The notes under the pieces were generated by a model. It was not told the DNA's origin. It saw nothing but the letters and a program-made list of their open reading frames with translations, and searched no databases. A stretch of DNA of 64,000 nt from the NCBI GenBank assembly GCA_000509105.1, contig BAIF02000060.1:1-64000 (forward strand). Direction: 5' to 3'. The stretch's first letter is position 1; every line of letters starts with the position of its first letter. The stretch comes from Clostridiales bacterium VE202-21 (GTDB taxonomy: Bacteria; Bacillota; Clostridia; Lachnospirales; Lachnospiraceae). A program made the position numbers and the translations under genes. Shown one piece after another: positions 19,839 to 28,731 of the stretch.

Positions 19839-20195
19839 TCTTTCCTACTTATGTTATGTGGTTACAACTTTTTTATTCTATCACAAAAAATTACGGAAGG
19901 GAAGGTACATTTACAGAAAGAAGCGGGAGCGGAAGCTCACATATCACTATTCACGGGGCCGTGCACCATGCTGCACGGCATCCGGGACAGTAAAATGATG
20001 GAGCGGGCATCTGGAGCTTCGCCACAGTAACTCTAAATTTACGATATTCTTCATGGTATTTGGACAATTTTCGCCTGGATCTTAAAACTTTGTCGAACGA
20101 TTCAGACCTGTTTTTCGTTCTAAAGCATAAGTCATGTTCATAGACTTAGTATTGACTCAAAAATACCACTCAGAGGAAGGGAGAACTACAAAATT
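19839..20195. other. divergent typA / SSB-like intergenic region
   Basis: This 357-base gap holds no open frame that resembles a protein. A compact hairpin GCCGTGCA...TGCACGGC lies near 19964-19985. Promoters for both flanking genes should be here. The best plus-strand candidate, TTGGAC with TAAAAC 17 bases later near 20060-20090, is weak. Confidence 0.35.
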
Positions 20196-20825
20196 ATGTC
20201 AGATAAGATTATTGAAAACAATCAGGTAACAATCATGGGCGAGGTGGCTTCAAAATTCACATACAGCCACGAGGTATTCGGAGAAGGTTTTTATATGGTG
20301 GATGTGCTTGTGAAAAGGCTCAGCAATTCAGATGACCGGATTCCGCTTATGATTTCAGAGAGACTCATTGATGTGACCCAGGATTATACAGGGGAATTCA
20401 TTATGGCCTCCGGGCAGTTCCGCTCTTACAACCGCCATGAAGAGCAGAAGAACAGGCTGGTGTTATCTGTATTTGTGCGGGAAGTTGAGTTTATCGACGA
20501 GGAGCTGGACGGGGCGAAGACAAACCACATACTGCTGGAGGGATACATATGCAAAAAGCCCGTGTACCGGAAAACACCGCTTGGACGTGAGATCGCAGAC
20601 CTGCTGCTGGCAGTGAACAGGCCTTATGGAAAATCAGATTACATTCCATGCATCTGCTGGGGCAGAAATGCCAGATATGCATCCGGTTTTGAGGTAGGAG
20701 AGCATGTGCAGATTCTGGGCAGAATCCAGAGCCGGGAGTATGTAAAAAAATTATCTGAGACAGAAACGGAGACACGCATAGCGTATGAAGTATCTGTAAG
20801 TAAACTTGAATGTATGGAAGATTAA
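20196..20825 (+). CDS. single-stranded DNA-binding protein-like, two OB-fold domain
   Basis: This 209-residue protein looks like a diverged SSB family member. Two related halves each resemble an OB-fold: residues 9-98 (NQVTIMGEVASKF to VREVEFIDE) and 106-207 (NHILLEGYICKKPVYRKTPLG to SVSKLECMED). The phrase KTPLGREIADLLLAVNR followed by YIPCICWGRNA is the classic SSB strand arrangement. There is no acidic DDDIPF-type tail, so it is probably not the main replicative SSB. The start has GAAGGGA about 13 bases upstream. A terminator follows immediately. Confidence 0.78.
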   Translation: MSDKIIENNQVTIMGEVASKFTYSHEVFGEGFYMVDVLVKRLSNSDDRIPLMISERLIDVTQDYTGEFIMASGQFRSYNRHEEQKNRLVLSVFVREVEFIDEELDGAKTNHILLEGYICKKPVYRKTPLGREIADLLLAVNRPYGKSDYIPCICWGRNARYASGFEVGEHVQILGRIQSREYVKKLSETETETRIAYEVSVSKLECMED

Positions 20826-20841
20826 AGATAGAAGGAAGAAG

Positions 20842-20873
20842 GAGTGTCATTTTGTAAAATGACGCTCTTTCTT
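20842..20873 (+). terminator. terminator after the SSB-like gene
   Basis: Twelve-base arms (GAGTGTCATTTT and AAAATGACGCTC, one G-T pair) close a two-base loop and are followed by TTTCTTT. It lies directly after the stop codon. Confidence 0.8.
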
Positions 20874-20877
20874 TACG

Positions 20878-20906
20878 TTGACATCAACCATTTTTAATGT
20901 TAAACT
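20878..20906 (+). promoter_or_regulatory. dapA promoter
   Basis: A consensus TTGACA at 20878-20883 is followed after 17 bases by TAAACT at 20901-20906. The transcript starts about 30 bases before the dapA start codon, leaving no room for a lysine riboswitch. Confidence 0.7.
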
Positions 20907-20943
20907 TTGGAAGAGATAAGCGAATTAGATTAGGAGGATGTAT

Positions 20944-21834
20944 ATGTCAATTTTTGAAGGAGCCGGCGTGGCTTTGATTACCCCATTTAAGGCAGATGGC
21001 AGTGTGAATTATGATAAGCTCGATGAGTTGATAAACTACCACTGTGAGAATGGCACAGACAGTATTATTATTTGTGGTACGACAGGCGAATCTTCTACAT
21101 TAACCGAAGAAGAACATATGGATTGTATTAAGTTTACGATAGAGCGCACGAAGAAACGGATTCCGGTAATCGCCGGGACCGGATCCAACTGCACCCGCAC
21201 CGCGGTGGAGATGTCAAAGGAAGCTGCGGAGGATGGGGCTGACGGCCTGCTTGTCGTGACTCCTTACTATAATAAGGCCACACAGGCCGGGCTTGTTGCC
21301 CATTATAAGGCGATTGCACAGGAGGCAAAGGCTCCGATCATTTTATACAGTGTTAAGAGCAGGACCGGCATGAATATTGAACCGGCTGCGGTAGCGCAGA
21401 TGGCCAGAGAGGTGGAGAACATCGTGGCTGTTAAGGAAGCGTCCGGGGATATTTCCCAGATTACGAAGATTATGCAGCTGACAGACGGAAAGATTGACCT
21501 CTATTCCGGCAATGACGATCAGATTATACCTTTGATGGCTCTGGGCGGCAAGGGCGTTATTTCCGTATTGGCCAATATTGCGCCGAGAGAGACGCACGAT
21601 ATCTGTGAGAAGTTTTTCAAGGGAGATCTGGAAGGCAGCCGTGCACTTCAGCTCAAGGCGCTGCCGCTGATCGAGCAGCTGTTCTGTGAGGTGAATCCGA
21701 TACCGGTCAAGAAGGCGGCGAATCTTATGGGTATGGAAGTAGGCGGCCTGAGAATGCCTTTGACAGAGATGACGGAAAAAAATGCGGCAAATCTGGCAAA
21801 AGCAATGGCTGATTTCGGGATTAAGCTTGCTTAA
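20944..21834 (+). CDS. dapA: 4-hydroxy-tetrahydrodipicolinate synthase
   Basis: DapA condenses pyruvate with aspartate semialdehyde, the first committed step to diaminopimelate and lysine. This 296-residue TIM-barrel protein has the GTTGESSTLTEEEH substrate loop, the Schiff-base lysine in VAVKEASGD (about residue 160) and the arginine of SRTG. One oddity is that the strand normally reading YNVPSRTG reads YSVKSRTG here; the catalytic Tyr is kept. The start at 20944 has TTAGGAGG eight bases upstream. dapB follows after a terminator-like hairpin, so the pair may be partly co-transcribed. Confidence 0.94.
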   Translation: MSIFEGAGVALITPFKADGSVNYDKLDELINYHCENGTDSIIICGTTGESSTLTEEEHMDCIKFTIERTKKRIPVIAGTGSNCTRTAVEMSKEAAEDGADGLLVVTPYYNKATQAGLVAHYKAIAQEAKAPIILYSVKSRTGMNIEPAAVAQMAREVENIVAVKEASGDISQITKIMQLTDGKIDLYSGNDDQIIPLMALGGKGVISVLANIAPRETHDICEKFFKGDLEGSRALQLKALPLIEQLFCEVNPIPVKKAANLMGMEVGGLRMPLTEMTEKNAANLAKAMADFGIKLA

Positions 21835-21859
21835 TCAGGTAAATATATGATTGTGAAAG

Positions 21860-21906
21860 GGATATCATACGTTGAGTAACTGGCTCAAATGTGGTATCCT
21901 TTTTTA
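21860..21906 (+). terminator. terminator between dapA and dapB
   Basis: GGATATCA (21860-21867) pairs with TGGTATCC (21892-21899), with inner pairing in the loop, and a run of T follows. Read-through to dapB remains possible. Confidence 0.7.
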
Positions 21907-21966
21907 TATAGAGGGACTCCTTTGAGAGTTCCGTACATTATATGAAAAGGCTCGGGAGGGACAGAT

Positions 21967-22725
21967 ATGATAAAGGTTTTAATGCATGGCTGCAACGGAA
22001 AGATGGGACAGATGATAACAGGACTCATCAGAGACGATGAACAGGTGGAGATTGCCGCAGGCGTGGATGCTTATACAGGGCTTGCTAATGACTATCCTGT
22101 GTTTGAGAGTGTGGATTCCTGTGATGTGGATGTGGACGTGGCGATTGATTTTTCAAACGCCGGAGCGGTGGACGGGCTCCTGGACTATTGTGTGGAAAAG
22201 CAGGTTCCTGTGGTGCTCTGCACAACCGGCCTGTCAAAGGAACAGCTCAAAAGGGTCAGTGAGGTCTCCAAAAAGGTCGCAGTGCTGAAGTCTGCGAATA
22301 TGTCCATGGGAATTAACTTACTTCTGAAAATGCTCAAGGATGCCGCGAAGGTGCTTGCTCCGGCGGGCTACGATATTGAACTGGTGGAGAGGCACCATAA
22401 CCAGAAGGTGGATGCTCCCAGCGGCACGGCCCTTGCTCTTGCAGATTCTATGAATGAGGCTTTGAATCATGAATATACTTATGTATATGACAGAAGCCAG
22501 GTGCGCAAAAAGAGGGAGAAGAAGGAGATGGGCATCTCAGCTGTCCGCGGCGGTACGATTGTCGGGGAGCATGAGGTGATTTTTGCCGGCCCGGACGAGG
22601 TGATCGAGTTCAGGCATACGGCTTATTCCAGAAGTGTTTTTGGAAAGGGTGCAGTGGAGGCGGCCAAATTCCTGGCAGGAAAAGAGGCCGGTATGTATGA
22701 CATGAGTGATGTGATTCAATTTTAA
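21967..22725 (+). CDS. dapB: 4-hydroxy-tetrahydrodipicolinate reductase
   Basis: DapB reduces the DapA product with NAD(P)H on the way to diaminopimelate for peptidoglycan and lysine. The 252-residue protein has the dinucleotide loop MHGCNGKMGQMI, the family signature ELVERHHNQKVDAPSGTAL (catalytic His pair and Lys, about residues 139-157) and the C-terminal FGKGAVEAAKFLAGK. GGGAGGG precedes the ATG. It is the partner of dapA directly upstream. Confidence 0.96.
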   Translation: MIKVLMHGCNGKMGQMITGLIRDDEQVEIAAGVDAYTGLANDYPVFESVDSCDVDVDVAIDFSNAGAVDGLLDYCVEKQVPVVLCTTGLSKEQLKRVSEVSKKVAVLKSANMSMGINLLLKMLKDAAKVLAPAGYDIELVERHHNQKVDAPSGTALALADSMNEALNHEYTYVYDRSQVRKKREKKEMGISAVRGGTIVGEHEVIFAGPDEVIEFRHTAYSRSVFGKGAVEAAKFLAGKEAGMYDMSDVIQF

Positions 22726-22774
22726 CATGATAAACGTGGATTGAAACCATCACAATGTATGGGGAGGAAGTATT

Positions 22775-24727
22775 ATGAAAGATCTGGAAACAAGATATCT
22801 TGAGCGGCTTTCTGATTTATATCCGACGATTGCCGCGGCTTCAACAGAGATTATTAATCTGCAGGCAATTTTAAATCTGCCCAAGGGAACCGAACATTTT
22901 TTGACAGACATCCATGGGGAGTACGAGGCGTTTGCACATGTGCTGAAGAATGGGTCTGGTTCGGTAAGAAGAAAGATAGATGATGTTTTCGGTAATACCT
23001 TAAGTTCCAGGGACAAGCAGTCCCTGGCTACGCTGATTTATTATCCCAAGGACAAGATGGCCCAGGTGAAAAAAGTGGAGAGCAATATGGAGGACTGGTA
23101 CAAGATCAATCTGTACCGTCTGATTGAAGTTAGCAAACGGGCGGCGAGCAAGTATACGAGGTCCAAGGTAAGAAAGGCGCTTCCGAAGGATTTTGCATAC
23201 GTGATCGAAGAACTGATTACGGAGAAAGTGGAAGTAAATGATAAGGAATCTTATTATAATGAGATTATTAAGACAATTATCCGAATAGGCCGGGCGGAGG
23301 AGTTTATCGCGGCGATTTCGGAGCTAATCCAGCGTCTTGTCGTGGATCATTTACATATTGTGGGAGATATCTATGACAGAGGCCCGGGCCCCCATATCAT
23401 TATGGATAAGCTGATGACCTATCACTCCCTGGATATCCAGTGGGGCAATCACGACGTCCTCTGGATGGGCGCGGCAGCAGGGCAGAGAGGCTGCATGGCG
23501 AATGTGGTGCGTATCTGTGCGAGGTACGGCAATCTGGATATTCTGGAGGACGGCTATGGGATTAATCTGCTTCCTCTGGCTACATTTGCGCTGCGGACTT
23601 ACGGGGATGACCCGTGCACCTGCTTTGCACTGAAAGGACCGGAAAAGGCAAATAAGGCGGAGATGGAGATGGATCTTAGGATGCACAAGGCGATTTCCAT
23701 TATCCAGTTTAAGGTGGAGGGGCAGATTATAAAGCGCCATAAAGATTTTGGGCTGGATGACAGGGCTCTTCTGCACAAGATTGATTTTGAGAAAGGGACG
23801 GTTAACCTTGACGGGACGGATTATCCTCTTCTGGATACGAATTTTCCGACGATAGACCCCAAAGATCCCTATAAGCTTTCGGAGGAAGAGAAAGAGATCA
23901 TGGAGCGTATGGAGCGCGCATTTCTCGGCTGTGAGAAACTGCAGGAACATATGCGTTTTCTGCTTGCAAAGGGCAGCCTGTACAAGGTTTATAATCATAA
24001 TCTGCTGTATCATGGCTGTGTGCCTTTAAATGAAGACGGCAGCCTGAAGGAAGTGTGTCTGTTCGGAAGAAAGTTTAAGGGAAAATCACTGTATGATGCC
24101 CTGGACCGGTATTTGAGAAAAGGATTTTTTGCATTGAACGAGAGGGAACGGGAGGACGGCAAGGATATGATGTGGTATATCTGGCTGAATCCGAATTCTC
24201 CGCTGTTTGGAAAGAATAAAATGGCTACATTTGAGAGATACTTCCTTGCAGAGAAGGAAACACATGTGGAGAAGAAGAATCCGTATTATTATCTTCTCGA
24301 GAAAGAAGAGGTGATCGACAATATTATGCGGGAGTTCGGTCTCTGTCCGGATGAAGCGCATGTTGTCAACGGTCATGTCCCTGTAAAATGCAAGAATGGA
24401 GAAAGCCCCATAAAATGCAACGGCAAGGTACTTGTGATTGACGGTGGATTTTCGAAGGCTTACCAGAAGGAGACGGGAATTGCTGGTTATACGTTGATTT
24501 ACAATTCTTACGGACTGCTTCTGGTTGCCCATGAGCCTTTTGAATCCACAGAAGCGGCGATCCAGAAGGAGAGCGATATCCACTCGGATTATATGGTGGT
24601 AAAGCGGGTGCTGGAGCGGCGCCTGGTCGGTGATACTGATATTGGAAAAGAACTGAAGGAGCAGGTGGCAGATCTGGAAAGGCTGCTTGCGGCATATCGA
24701 AGTGGTGAAATTATCGAAAAAATATGA
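22775..24727 (+). CDS. fbp: class III fructose-1,6-bisphosphatase
   Basis: This 650-residue enzyme removes the 1-phosphate of fructose 1,6-bisphosphate in gluconeogenesis and is the class III type typical of Firmicutes. It belongs to the calcineurin-like metallophosphatase fold. The metal motifs are visible as [14 protein letters not shown] (about residue 195), then [14 protein letters not shown] and the late [12 protein letters not shown]. The length agrees with the family (about 640-670). GGGGAGGA precedes the ATG. Activity is usually allosterically controlled rather than transcriptional. A hairpin at 24738-24765 follows. Confidence 0.95.
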   Translation: MKDLETRYLERLSDLYPTIAAASTEIINLQAILNLPKGTEHFLTDIHGEYEAFAHVLKNGSGSVRRKIDDVFGNTLSSRDKQSLATLIYYPKDKMAQVKKVESNMEDWYKINLYRLIEVSKRAASKYTRSKVRKALPKDFAYVIEELITEKVEVNDKESYYNEIIKTIIRIGRAEEFIAAISELIQRLVVDHLHIVGDIYDRGPGPHIIMDKLMTYHSLDIQWGNHDVLWMGAAAGQRGCMANVVRICARYGNLDILEDGYGINLLPLATFALRTYGDDPCTCFALKGPEKANKAEMEMDLRMHKAISIIQFKVEGQIIKRHKDFGLDDRALLHKIDFEKGTVNLDGTDYPLLDTNFPTIDPKDPYKLSEEEKEIMERMERAFLGCEKLQEHMRFLLAKGSLYKVYNHNLLYHGCVPLNEDGSLKEVCLFGRKFKGKSLYDALDRYLRKGFFALNEREREDGKDMMWYIWLNPNSPLFGKNKMATFERYFLAEKETHVEKKNPYYYLLEKEEVIDNIMREFGLCPDEAHVVNGHVPVKCKNGESPIKCNGKVLVIDGGFSKAYQKETGIAGYTLIYNSYGLLLVAHEPFESTEAAIQKESDIHSDYMVVKRVLERRLVGDTDIGKELKEQVADLERLLAAYRSGEIIEKI

Positions 24728-24737
24728 GAAACGAGGT

Positions 24738-24765
24738 ACTGCCCGGAATCCATTTTCCGGGCAGT
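24738..24765 (+). terminator. hairpin after fbp
   Basis: Ten-base arms ACTGCCCGGA and TCCGGGCAGT close an eight-base loop directly after fbp. No T tract follows, so termination efficiency is uncertain. Confidence 0.5.
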
Positions 24766-24808
24766 CTGCGCATATAGAAATATTAAGACAGAAAGGCTTG
24801 GAAATAAC

Positions 24809-25663
24809 ATGGAAAAATATGCAGGGCAGGGATTTTCAATTCCTGATAATGTAGAGGTGACGGAACCTCTGAAAATCTATTTGAAAGAGATTGGGAGCAT
24901 TCCTCCTCTCAGTGCCGGTGAAGAGCTCGAACTGGGGAAAAGAATCGCGGCAGGGGACACAGACGCGAAACGGAAGCTGGAGGAGGCGAATCTCTGTCTG
25001 GTCGTGTCAGCCGCCGGGCAGTACAGCGGGCGCGGCCTGCAGTTTTTGGATCTGATCCAGGAAGGCAGTATTGGGCTGATGCAGGCTGTAGAAATGTTTG
25101 ATTATACAAGGGACGGCACATTTTCCGATTATGCACGCAGCTTTATTGAGGAGGCCATAAAACGTGCAGTCGATGAACAGTCCAGGGAAATCCGTGTGCC
25201 GGCTTATGTTGCAGAGAATATGAAAAAGGTACAGAAAATCTCAAATGAACTGCGGCAGGAACTGGGGCGTGCGGCTACGGCAGGCGAGATTGCGGGAAGG
25301 ATTGGGGATAAGACAGAAGAGGAAGTGAAAAGCGTGCTGGCATTTCTTGAAAATCCGGTTTCACTGGAGGCTCACACAGAGGAGGAAGAGGATGATATTC
25401 TGGAAGATCATATCGAGGATCAAGAAGAAAAGACTCCGGAAGATGCGGTGAATCTTTTAATTCAAAAAGAAGAAGTGCATCATCTCCTGGAGAATCTGAG
25501 CGAAAGGGAACGTCATGTAATCAGCATGCGTTTTGGTCTGGAGGATGGCAGGGTCCATACCCAGGAAGAAGTTGGACGGGAGCTGAATGTGTCAAAAGAG
25601 CGGATCTGTCAGATTGAAGAACGTGCGATGAAAAAACTCCGCGAAGCCGCCGAAAAAGAATAG
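24809..25663 (+). CDS. RpoD-like sigma-70 family factor
   Basis: This 284-residue protein has the layout of a primary-type sigma factor without the long region 1.1: region 1.2 (EPLKIYLKEIGSIPPLS), region 2 (QFLDLIQEGSIGLMQAVEMFDY), region 3 and region 4 with helix-turn-helix (HTQEEVGRELNVSKERICQIE). It is shorter than RpoD. Region 2 departs from the housekeeping sequence (FSDYARSFIEEAIKRAVDEQSREIR in place of the FSTYATWWIRQAI type), so its -10 recognition is probably different. It is likely an alternative or accessory sigma factor. No anti-sigma gene is adjacent and no regulon can be inferred. Confidence 0.85.
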   Translation: MEKYAGQGFSIPDNVEVTEPLKIYLKEIGSIPPLSAGEELELGKRIAAGDTDAKRKLEEANLCLVVSAAGQYSGRGLQFLDLIQEGSIGLMQAVEMFDYTRDGTFSDYARSFIEEAIKRAVDEQSREIRVPAYVAENMKKVQKISNELRQELGRAATAGEIAGRIGDKTEEEVKSVLAFLENPVSLEAHTEEEEDDILEDHIEDQEEKTPEDAVNLLIQKEEVHHLLENLSERERHVISMRFGLEDGRVHTQEEVGRELNVSKERICQIEERAMKKLREAAEKE

Positions 25664-25765
25664 TATCCGAGGTTCCTGTTAAAATAGAAATTTTTCCCAC
25701 ACATAAACATTCTAAAATTGCAAATATTACTAACACAAGATTATGAATGGAAAGGGAGAAATAAA

Positions 25766-26116
25766 ATGAAAAGATTTAAAAAGTTTTTATTATTAATGAT
25801 GTGTGTTGGAGTACTTTGCGGTGTAACAGCATGTGGTACAGATAAGAACACAAACGATGGAAAAACAAATACAACTGACGAGAAGAATATGAACGATGCT
25901 ACAAACGGCAAAGACACCAAGGATAATAAAGGCGATGGTGCGGTAGATAACGCAGTGGATGATGTAACGGATGCTGTAGATGATGCTGCTGATGATCTTA
26001 CAGATAACAATGGTCCTGAAAAGGATAATCTGGAAGACAGAAATACGAACAACAAAGATGTAAATAATAACGATGCAGCTAACAACACAGATAACAATGC
26101 TGCAAACAATCAGTAG
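25766..26116 (+). CDS. small Asn/Asp-rich lipoprotein
   Basis: This 116-residue protein begins with a type II signal peptide (MKRFKKFLLLMMCVGV) and a lipobox GVTAC, so it should be lipid-anchored outside the membrane. The mature part is almost entirely Asn, Asp, Lys, Thr and Ala, including a VDDVTDAVDDAADDL helix-like acidic repeat, with no recognisable domain. AAAGGGAG lies about seven bases before the ATG at 25766. Low-complexity lipoproteins of this kind are common in Lachnospiraceae and have unknown roles. A REP-like element follows. Confidence 0.75.
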   Translation: MKRFKKFLLLMMCVGVLCGVTACGTDKNTNDGKTNTTDEKNMNDATNGKDTKDNKGDGAVDNAVDDVTDAVDDAADDLTDNNGPEKDNLEDRNTNNKDVNNNDAANNTDNNAANNQ

Positions 26117-26138
26117 GATAACACCGCAGAATCTGCGA

Positions 26139-26218
26139 AGGGGTCTGACCCCTATGCGCCCCATTTTCTTAATTGTTTCAAACAATTAAGAATTCGAGGT
26201 TCATAGGGGTCAGACCCT
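26139..26218. repeat. REP-like element, copy 2 (paired GGGGTCTGACCCC units)
   Basis: Two inverted copies of the palindromic unit (26139-26156 and 26202-26218) enclose an inner hairpin CTTAATTG...CAATTAAG. The right unit is preceded by GAGGTTCA, exactly as at the copy at 29983. It lies immediately upstream of iorA. Confidence 0.85.
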
Positions 26219-26321
26219 AGTTTTTTCAACTTTACTGTGGTAAAAATAGCACAATGAGACATTTCATAAGTTAAGATATCATTCGAATACGTAAAGAAAC
26301 AAAAGTAAAGGAGTACATATT

Positions 26322-28136
26322 ATGAGTATGGAAAGAAAGCTTGTTATGGGCAACGAAGCGATTGCCCTGGGTGCTGTCCGTGCCGGTGTGAGAATGGTGG
26401 CCGGTTATCCGGGGACGCCGTCGACAGAGATTCTGGAGACAGTTGCAAAGTATAATGACGGGAGCATTCACGTGGAGTGGTCTACCAATGAGAAGGCCGC
26501 TATGGAAGTCGGTGCAGGAGCTGCTTATGCCGGCGCCAGAACGCTGGTTACGATGAAACAGGTGGGGCTGAATGTGGCTTCCGACCCTCTGATGAGTCTT
26601 GCCTATGTTGGGGTAAAAGGCGGTATGGTGATTGTGTCGGCGGATGATCCGGGACCGATTTCTTCACAGACGGAACAGGATACAAGACATTTTGCACAAT
26701 TCTCGAAGCTGCCTGTGTTTGATCCATCATCACCGGATGAGGCATATCTGATGATTGCGGATGCTTTTGAGTATTCGGAAAAGTACCAGACGCCGGTGCT
26801 TTTCCGCCCGACGACAAGAGTGTGTCACGCCTGTGTGAGCATTGATCTGCTGCCAAAGCTGGATGTGCCTGAGCCGGAAGGGTTCATCAAGGATACCATG
26901 CGCTGGGTAATTTTCCCCAGGCTTTCCTACCAGAATCATATCAAGATAGAAGCGAGAAATGTGGAACTGTCGGAAGTCTTTTCTTCCTACGACAAGAACC
27001 TGCGAAGGGAAGGAAAAGGCAGGAAAGGCGTTGTCTCTGGCGGGGTAAGTTTTGCGTATACGAGCGAAGTGATACCGGAGGATGCGCCGCTTTTGAAGAT
27101 CAGCACGCCTCATCCGTTTCCGGAGCGTCTGGCGAAAGAATTTATGGAGGACCTGGATGAAGTGCTGGTACTGGAAGAACTGGATCCGGTGATTGAAAAG
27201 GAACTGCTTCAGATTGTGGGTAAATACCATCTGAATGTAAAGATTTGTGGAAAACTTACGCATGATACGAAGAATGCGGGGGAAAACAGTGTGGAAAGCA
27301 TTAGGGGGGATCTGGAGCATTTTCTTGGGGCCGAAGAAATTGATTCAAAAGAGCAGGGCAGTGCACGGGGGGATATACCGCAGCTGCCGGTCAGGCCTCC
27401 GGTTCTGTGTGCCGGGTGTCCCCACAGAGCTTCCTTCTATGCAGTGAAGAAGGCAATGCGCGGGAAAAAGGCGGTATTCAGCGGGGATATCGGCTGTTAT
27501 ACCCTGGGAAACGCGAAGCCGCTGGATATGGTGGATACCTGCCTCTGTATGGGGGCAGATGTAACGATCGCCCAGGGATTACATATTATAGAACCCGACG
27601 CGGTGAACTTTGCGTTCATCGGAGATTCCACATTTTTCGCTTCCGGTATTACCGGAGTTGTGAATGCTGTTTACAATCAGACGGACATTGTGCTGATTGT
27701 GCTGGATAATTCTACAACGGCGATGACCGGCCACCAGCCTCATCCTGGAACAGGTGTAACCATGATGGGGGAGGTTGCGGCCAAAATCAGTATCGAGAAT
27801 ATTTTGCGGGGAATCGGGTTAACGTGGATTGAAACCGTTGATCCGCTGAACCTGGAGCTTGCTGCAGACACGGTGAAGAGGGCAGCCAAAGAAAAGGGGG
27901 TGCGTGCCGTGATCTTCAAGTCTCCGTGCATTGCGGTAGCAAAACCGGGAACGTTATATGAGGTAAAGCAGGAGTCCTGTACAAAGTGCAAGGTCTGCAT
28001 CAGCCAGCTGGGATGCCCGGCAATTACAGTAAATGGCGGTGAAATTGTGGTGGAGCCGTCTCTGTGTTATGGATGCGGCCTTTGCAGCCAGGTATGTCCG
28101 TCAGGAGCAATCGGGGAGGTGGAAAGCGATGAATAA
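26322..28136 (+). CDS. iorA: indolepyruvate ferredoxin oxidoreductase, alpha subunit
   Basis: IorA with IorB oxidatively decarboxylates aryl-pyruvates (from Trp, Phe and Tyr) to aryl-acetyl-CoA and reduces ferredoxin in anaerobes. The 604-residue subunit has the N-terminal pyrimidine-binding domain (MGNEAIALGAVRAGVRMVAGYPGTP), the thiamine-diphosphate site (GDIGCYTLG to GDSTFFASGITG, and NSTTAMTGHQPHPG) and a C-terminal ferredoxin domain. The latter has two iron-sulfur motifs, CTKCKVCISQLGC and CYGCGLCSQVCP. The start follows AAAGGAG. It overlaps iorB by eight bases. Confidence 0.96.
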   Translation: MSMERKLVMGNEAIALGAVRAGVRMVAGYPGTPSTEILETVAKYNDGSIHVEWSTNEKAAMEVGAGAAYAGARTLVTMKQVGLNVASDPLMSLAYVGVKGGMVIVSADDPGPISSQTEQDTRHFAQFSKLPVFDPSSPDEAYLMIADAFEYSEKYQTPVLFRPTTRVCHACVSIDLLPKLDVPEPEGFIKDTMRWVIFPRLSYQNHIKIEARNVELSEVFSSYDKNLRREGKGRKGVVSGGVSFAYTSEVIPEDAPLLKISTPHPFPERLAKEFMEDLDEVLVLEELDPVIEKELLQIVGKYHLNVKICGKLTHDTKNAGENSVESIRGDLEHFLGAEEIDSKEQGSARGDIPQLPVRPPVLCAGCPHRASFYAVKKAMRGKKAVFSGDIGCYTLGNAKPLDMVDTCLCMGADVTIAQGLHIIEPDAVNFAFIGDSTFFASGITGVVNAVYNQTDIVLIVLDNSTTAMTGHQPHPGTGVTMMGEVAAKISIENILRGIGLTWIETVDPLNLELAADTVKRAAKEKGVRAVIFKSPCIAVAKPGTLYEVKQESCTKCKVCISQLGCPAITVNGGEIVVEPSLCYGCGLCSQVCPSGAIGEVESDE

Positions 28137-28719
28137 AAGTTGTCTGTTATGTGGAGTCGGAGGACAGGGCGTTGTGCTTGCCTCTAAACTAATTGCCTAT
28201 GCGGCTATGGAGCAGGGAAAATTTGTGAGAACGACGGAGACCATCGGGATGGCACAGCGCGGAGGCTCTGTTGTGAGCCATGTGCGGATGGGGACAGAGG
28301 TGCATTCTCCGTTGATTCCGCTGAAATGTGCGGATATGCTGCTGGCATTTGAACCGGCAGAGGCGGTGCGCTGTCTGCCGTATTTAAAAGTGGGCGGTAC
28401 AGTGATCGTCAGCAGCAAGGCGGTAAAACCGGTTACGGCCACGCTGAGCGGCAGTACATATGAAGGAACCGAGATGCTGGATTATCTGAAAAAAAATGTA
28501 GAGAACCTTGCCATATTGGACGGAGAAGAGATCTGCAGCCAGGCGGGTTCTTCCAGGGTTTTGAATGTAGCGCTGCTGGGCGCGGCGGCTGCCAGCGGCG
28601 TGCTGGACATTTCCGCAGAAGAGATGGAAAGTGCCGTGGCCGTCAACGTGAAGGAAAAATTTCTGGATATGAACAGGAAAGCATTAACACTTGGAATGAC
28701 CGCGTTTGAAAAGGCATAG
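28129..28719 (+). CDS. iorB: indolepyruvate ferredoxin oxidoreductase, beta subunit
   Basis: The 196-residue gamma-type subunit partners IorA. It starts MNKSCLLCGVGGQGVVLASK, the typical nucleotide-like glycine loop of 2-oxoacid oxidoreductase gamma domains, and contains GMAQRGGSVVSHVRMG. The ATG at 28129 lies inside the end of iorA with GGGGAGGTGG upstream, which indicates translational coupling; the longer frame from 28033 is an overlap artefact. paaK follows 12 bases later in the same operon. Confidence 0.94.
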   Translation: MNKSCLLCGVGGQGVVLASKLIAYAAMEQGKFVRTTETIGMAQRGGSVVSHVRMGTEVHSPLIPLKCADMLLAFEPAEAVRCLPYLKVGGTVIVSSKAVKPVTATLSGSTYEGTEMLDYLKKNVENLAILDGEEICSQAGSSRVLNVALLGAAAASGVLDISAEEMESAVAVNVKEKFLDMNRKALTLGMTAFEKA

Positions 28720-28731
28720 AGGGGAGCAGAT

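Noticed and set aside
20884..20943. Lysine riboswitch before dapA
   Set aside because: The leader after the promoter is only about 30 bases, far too short for an L-box.
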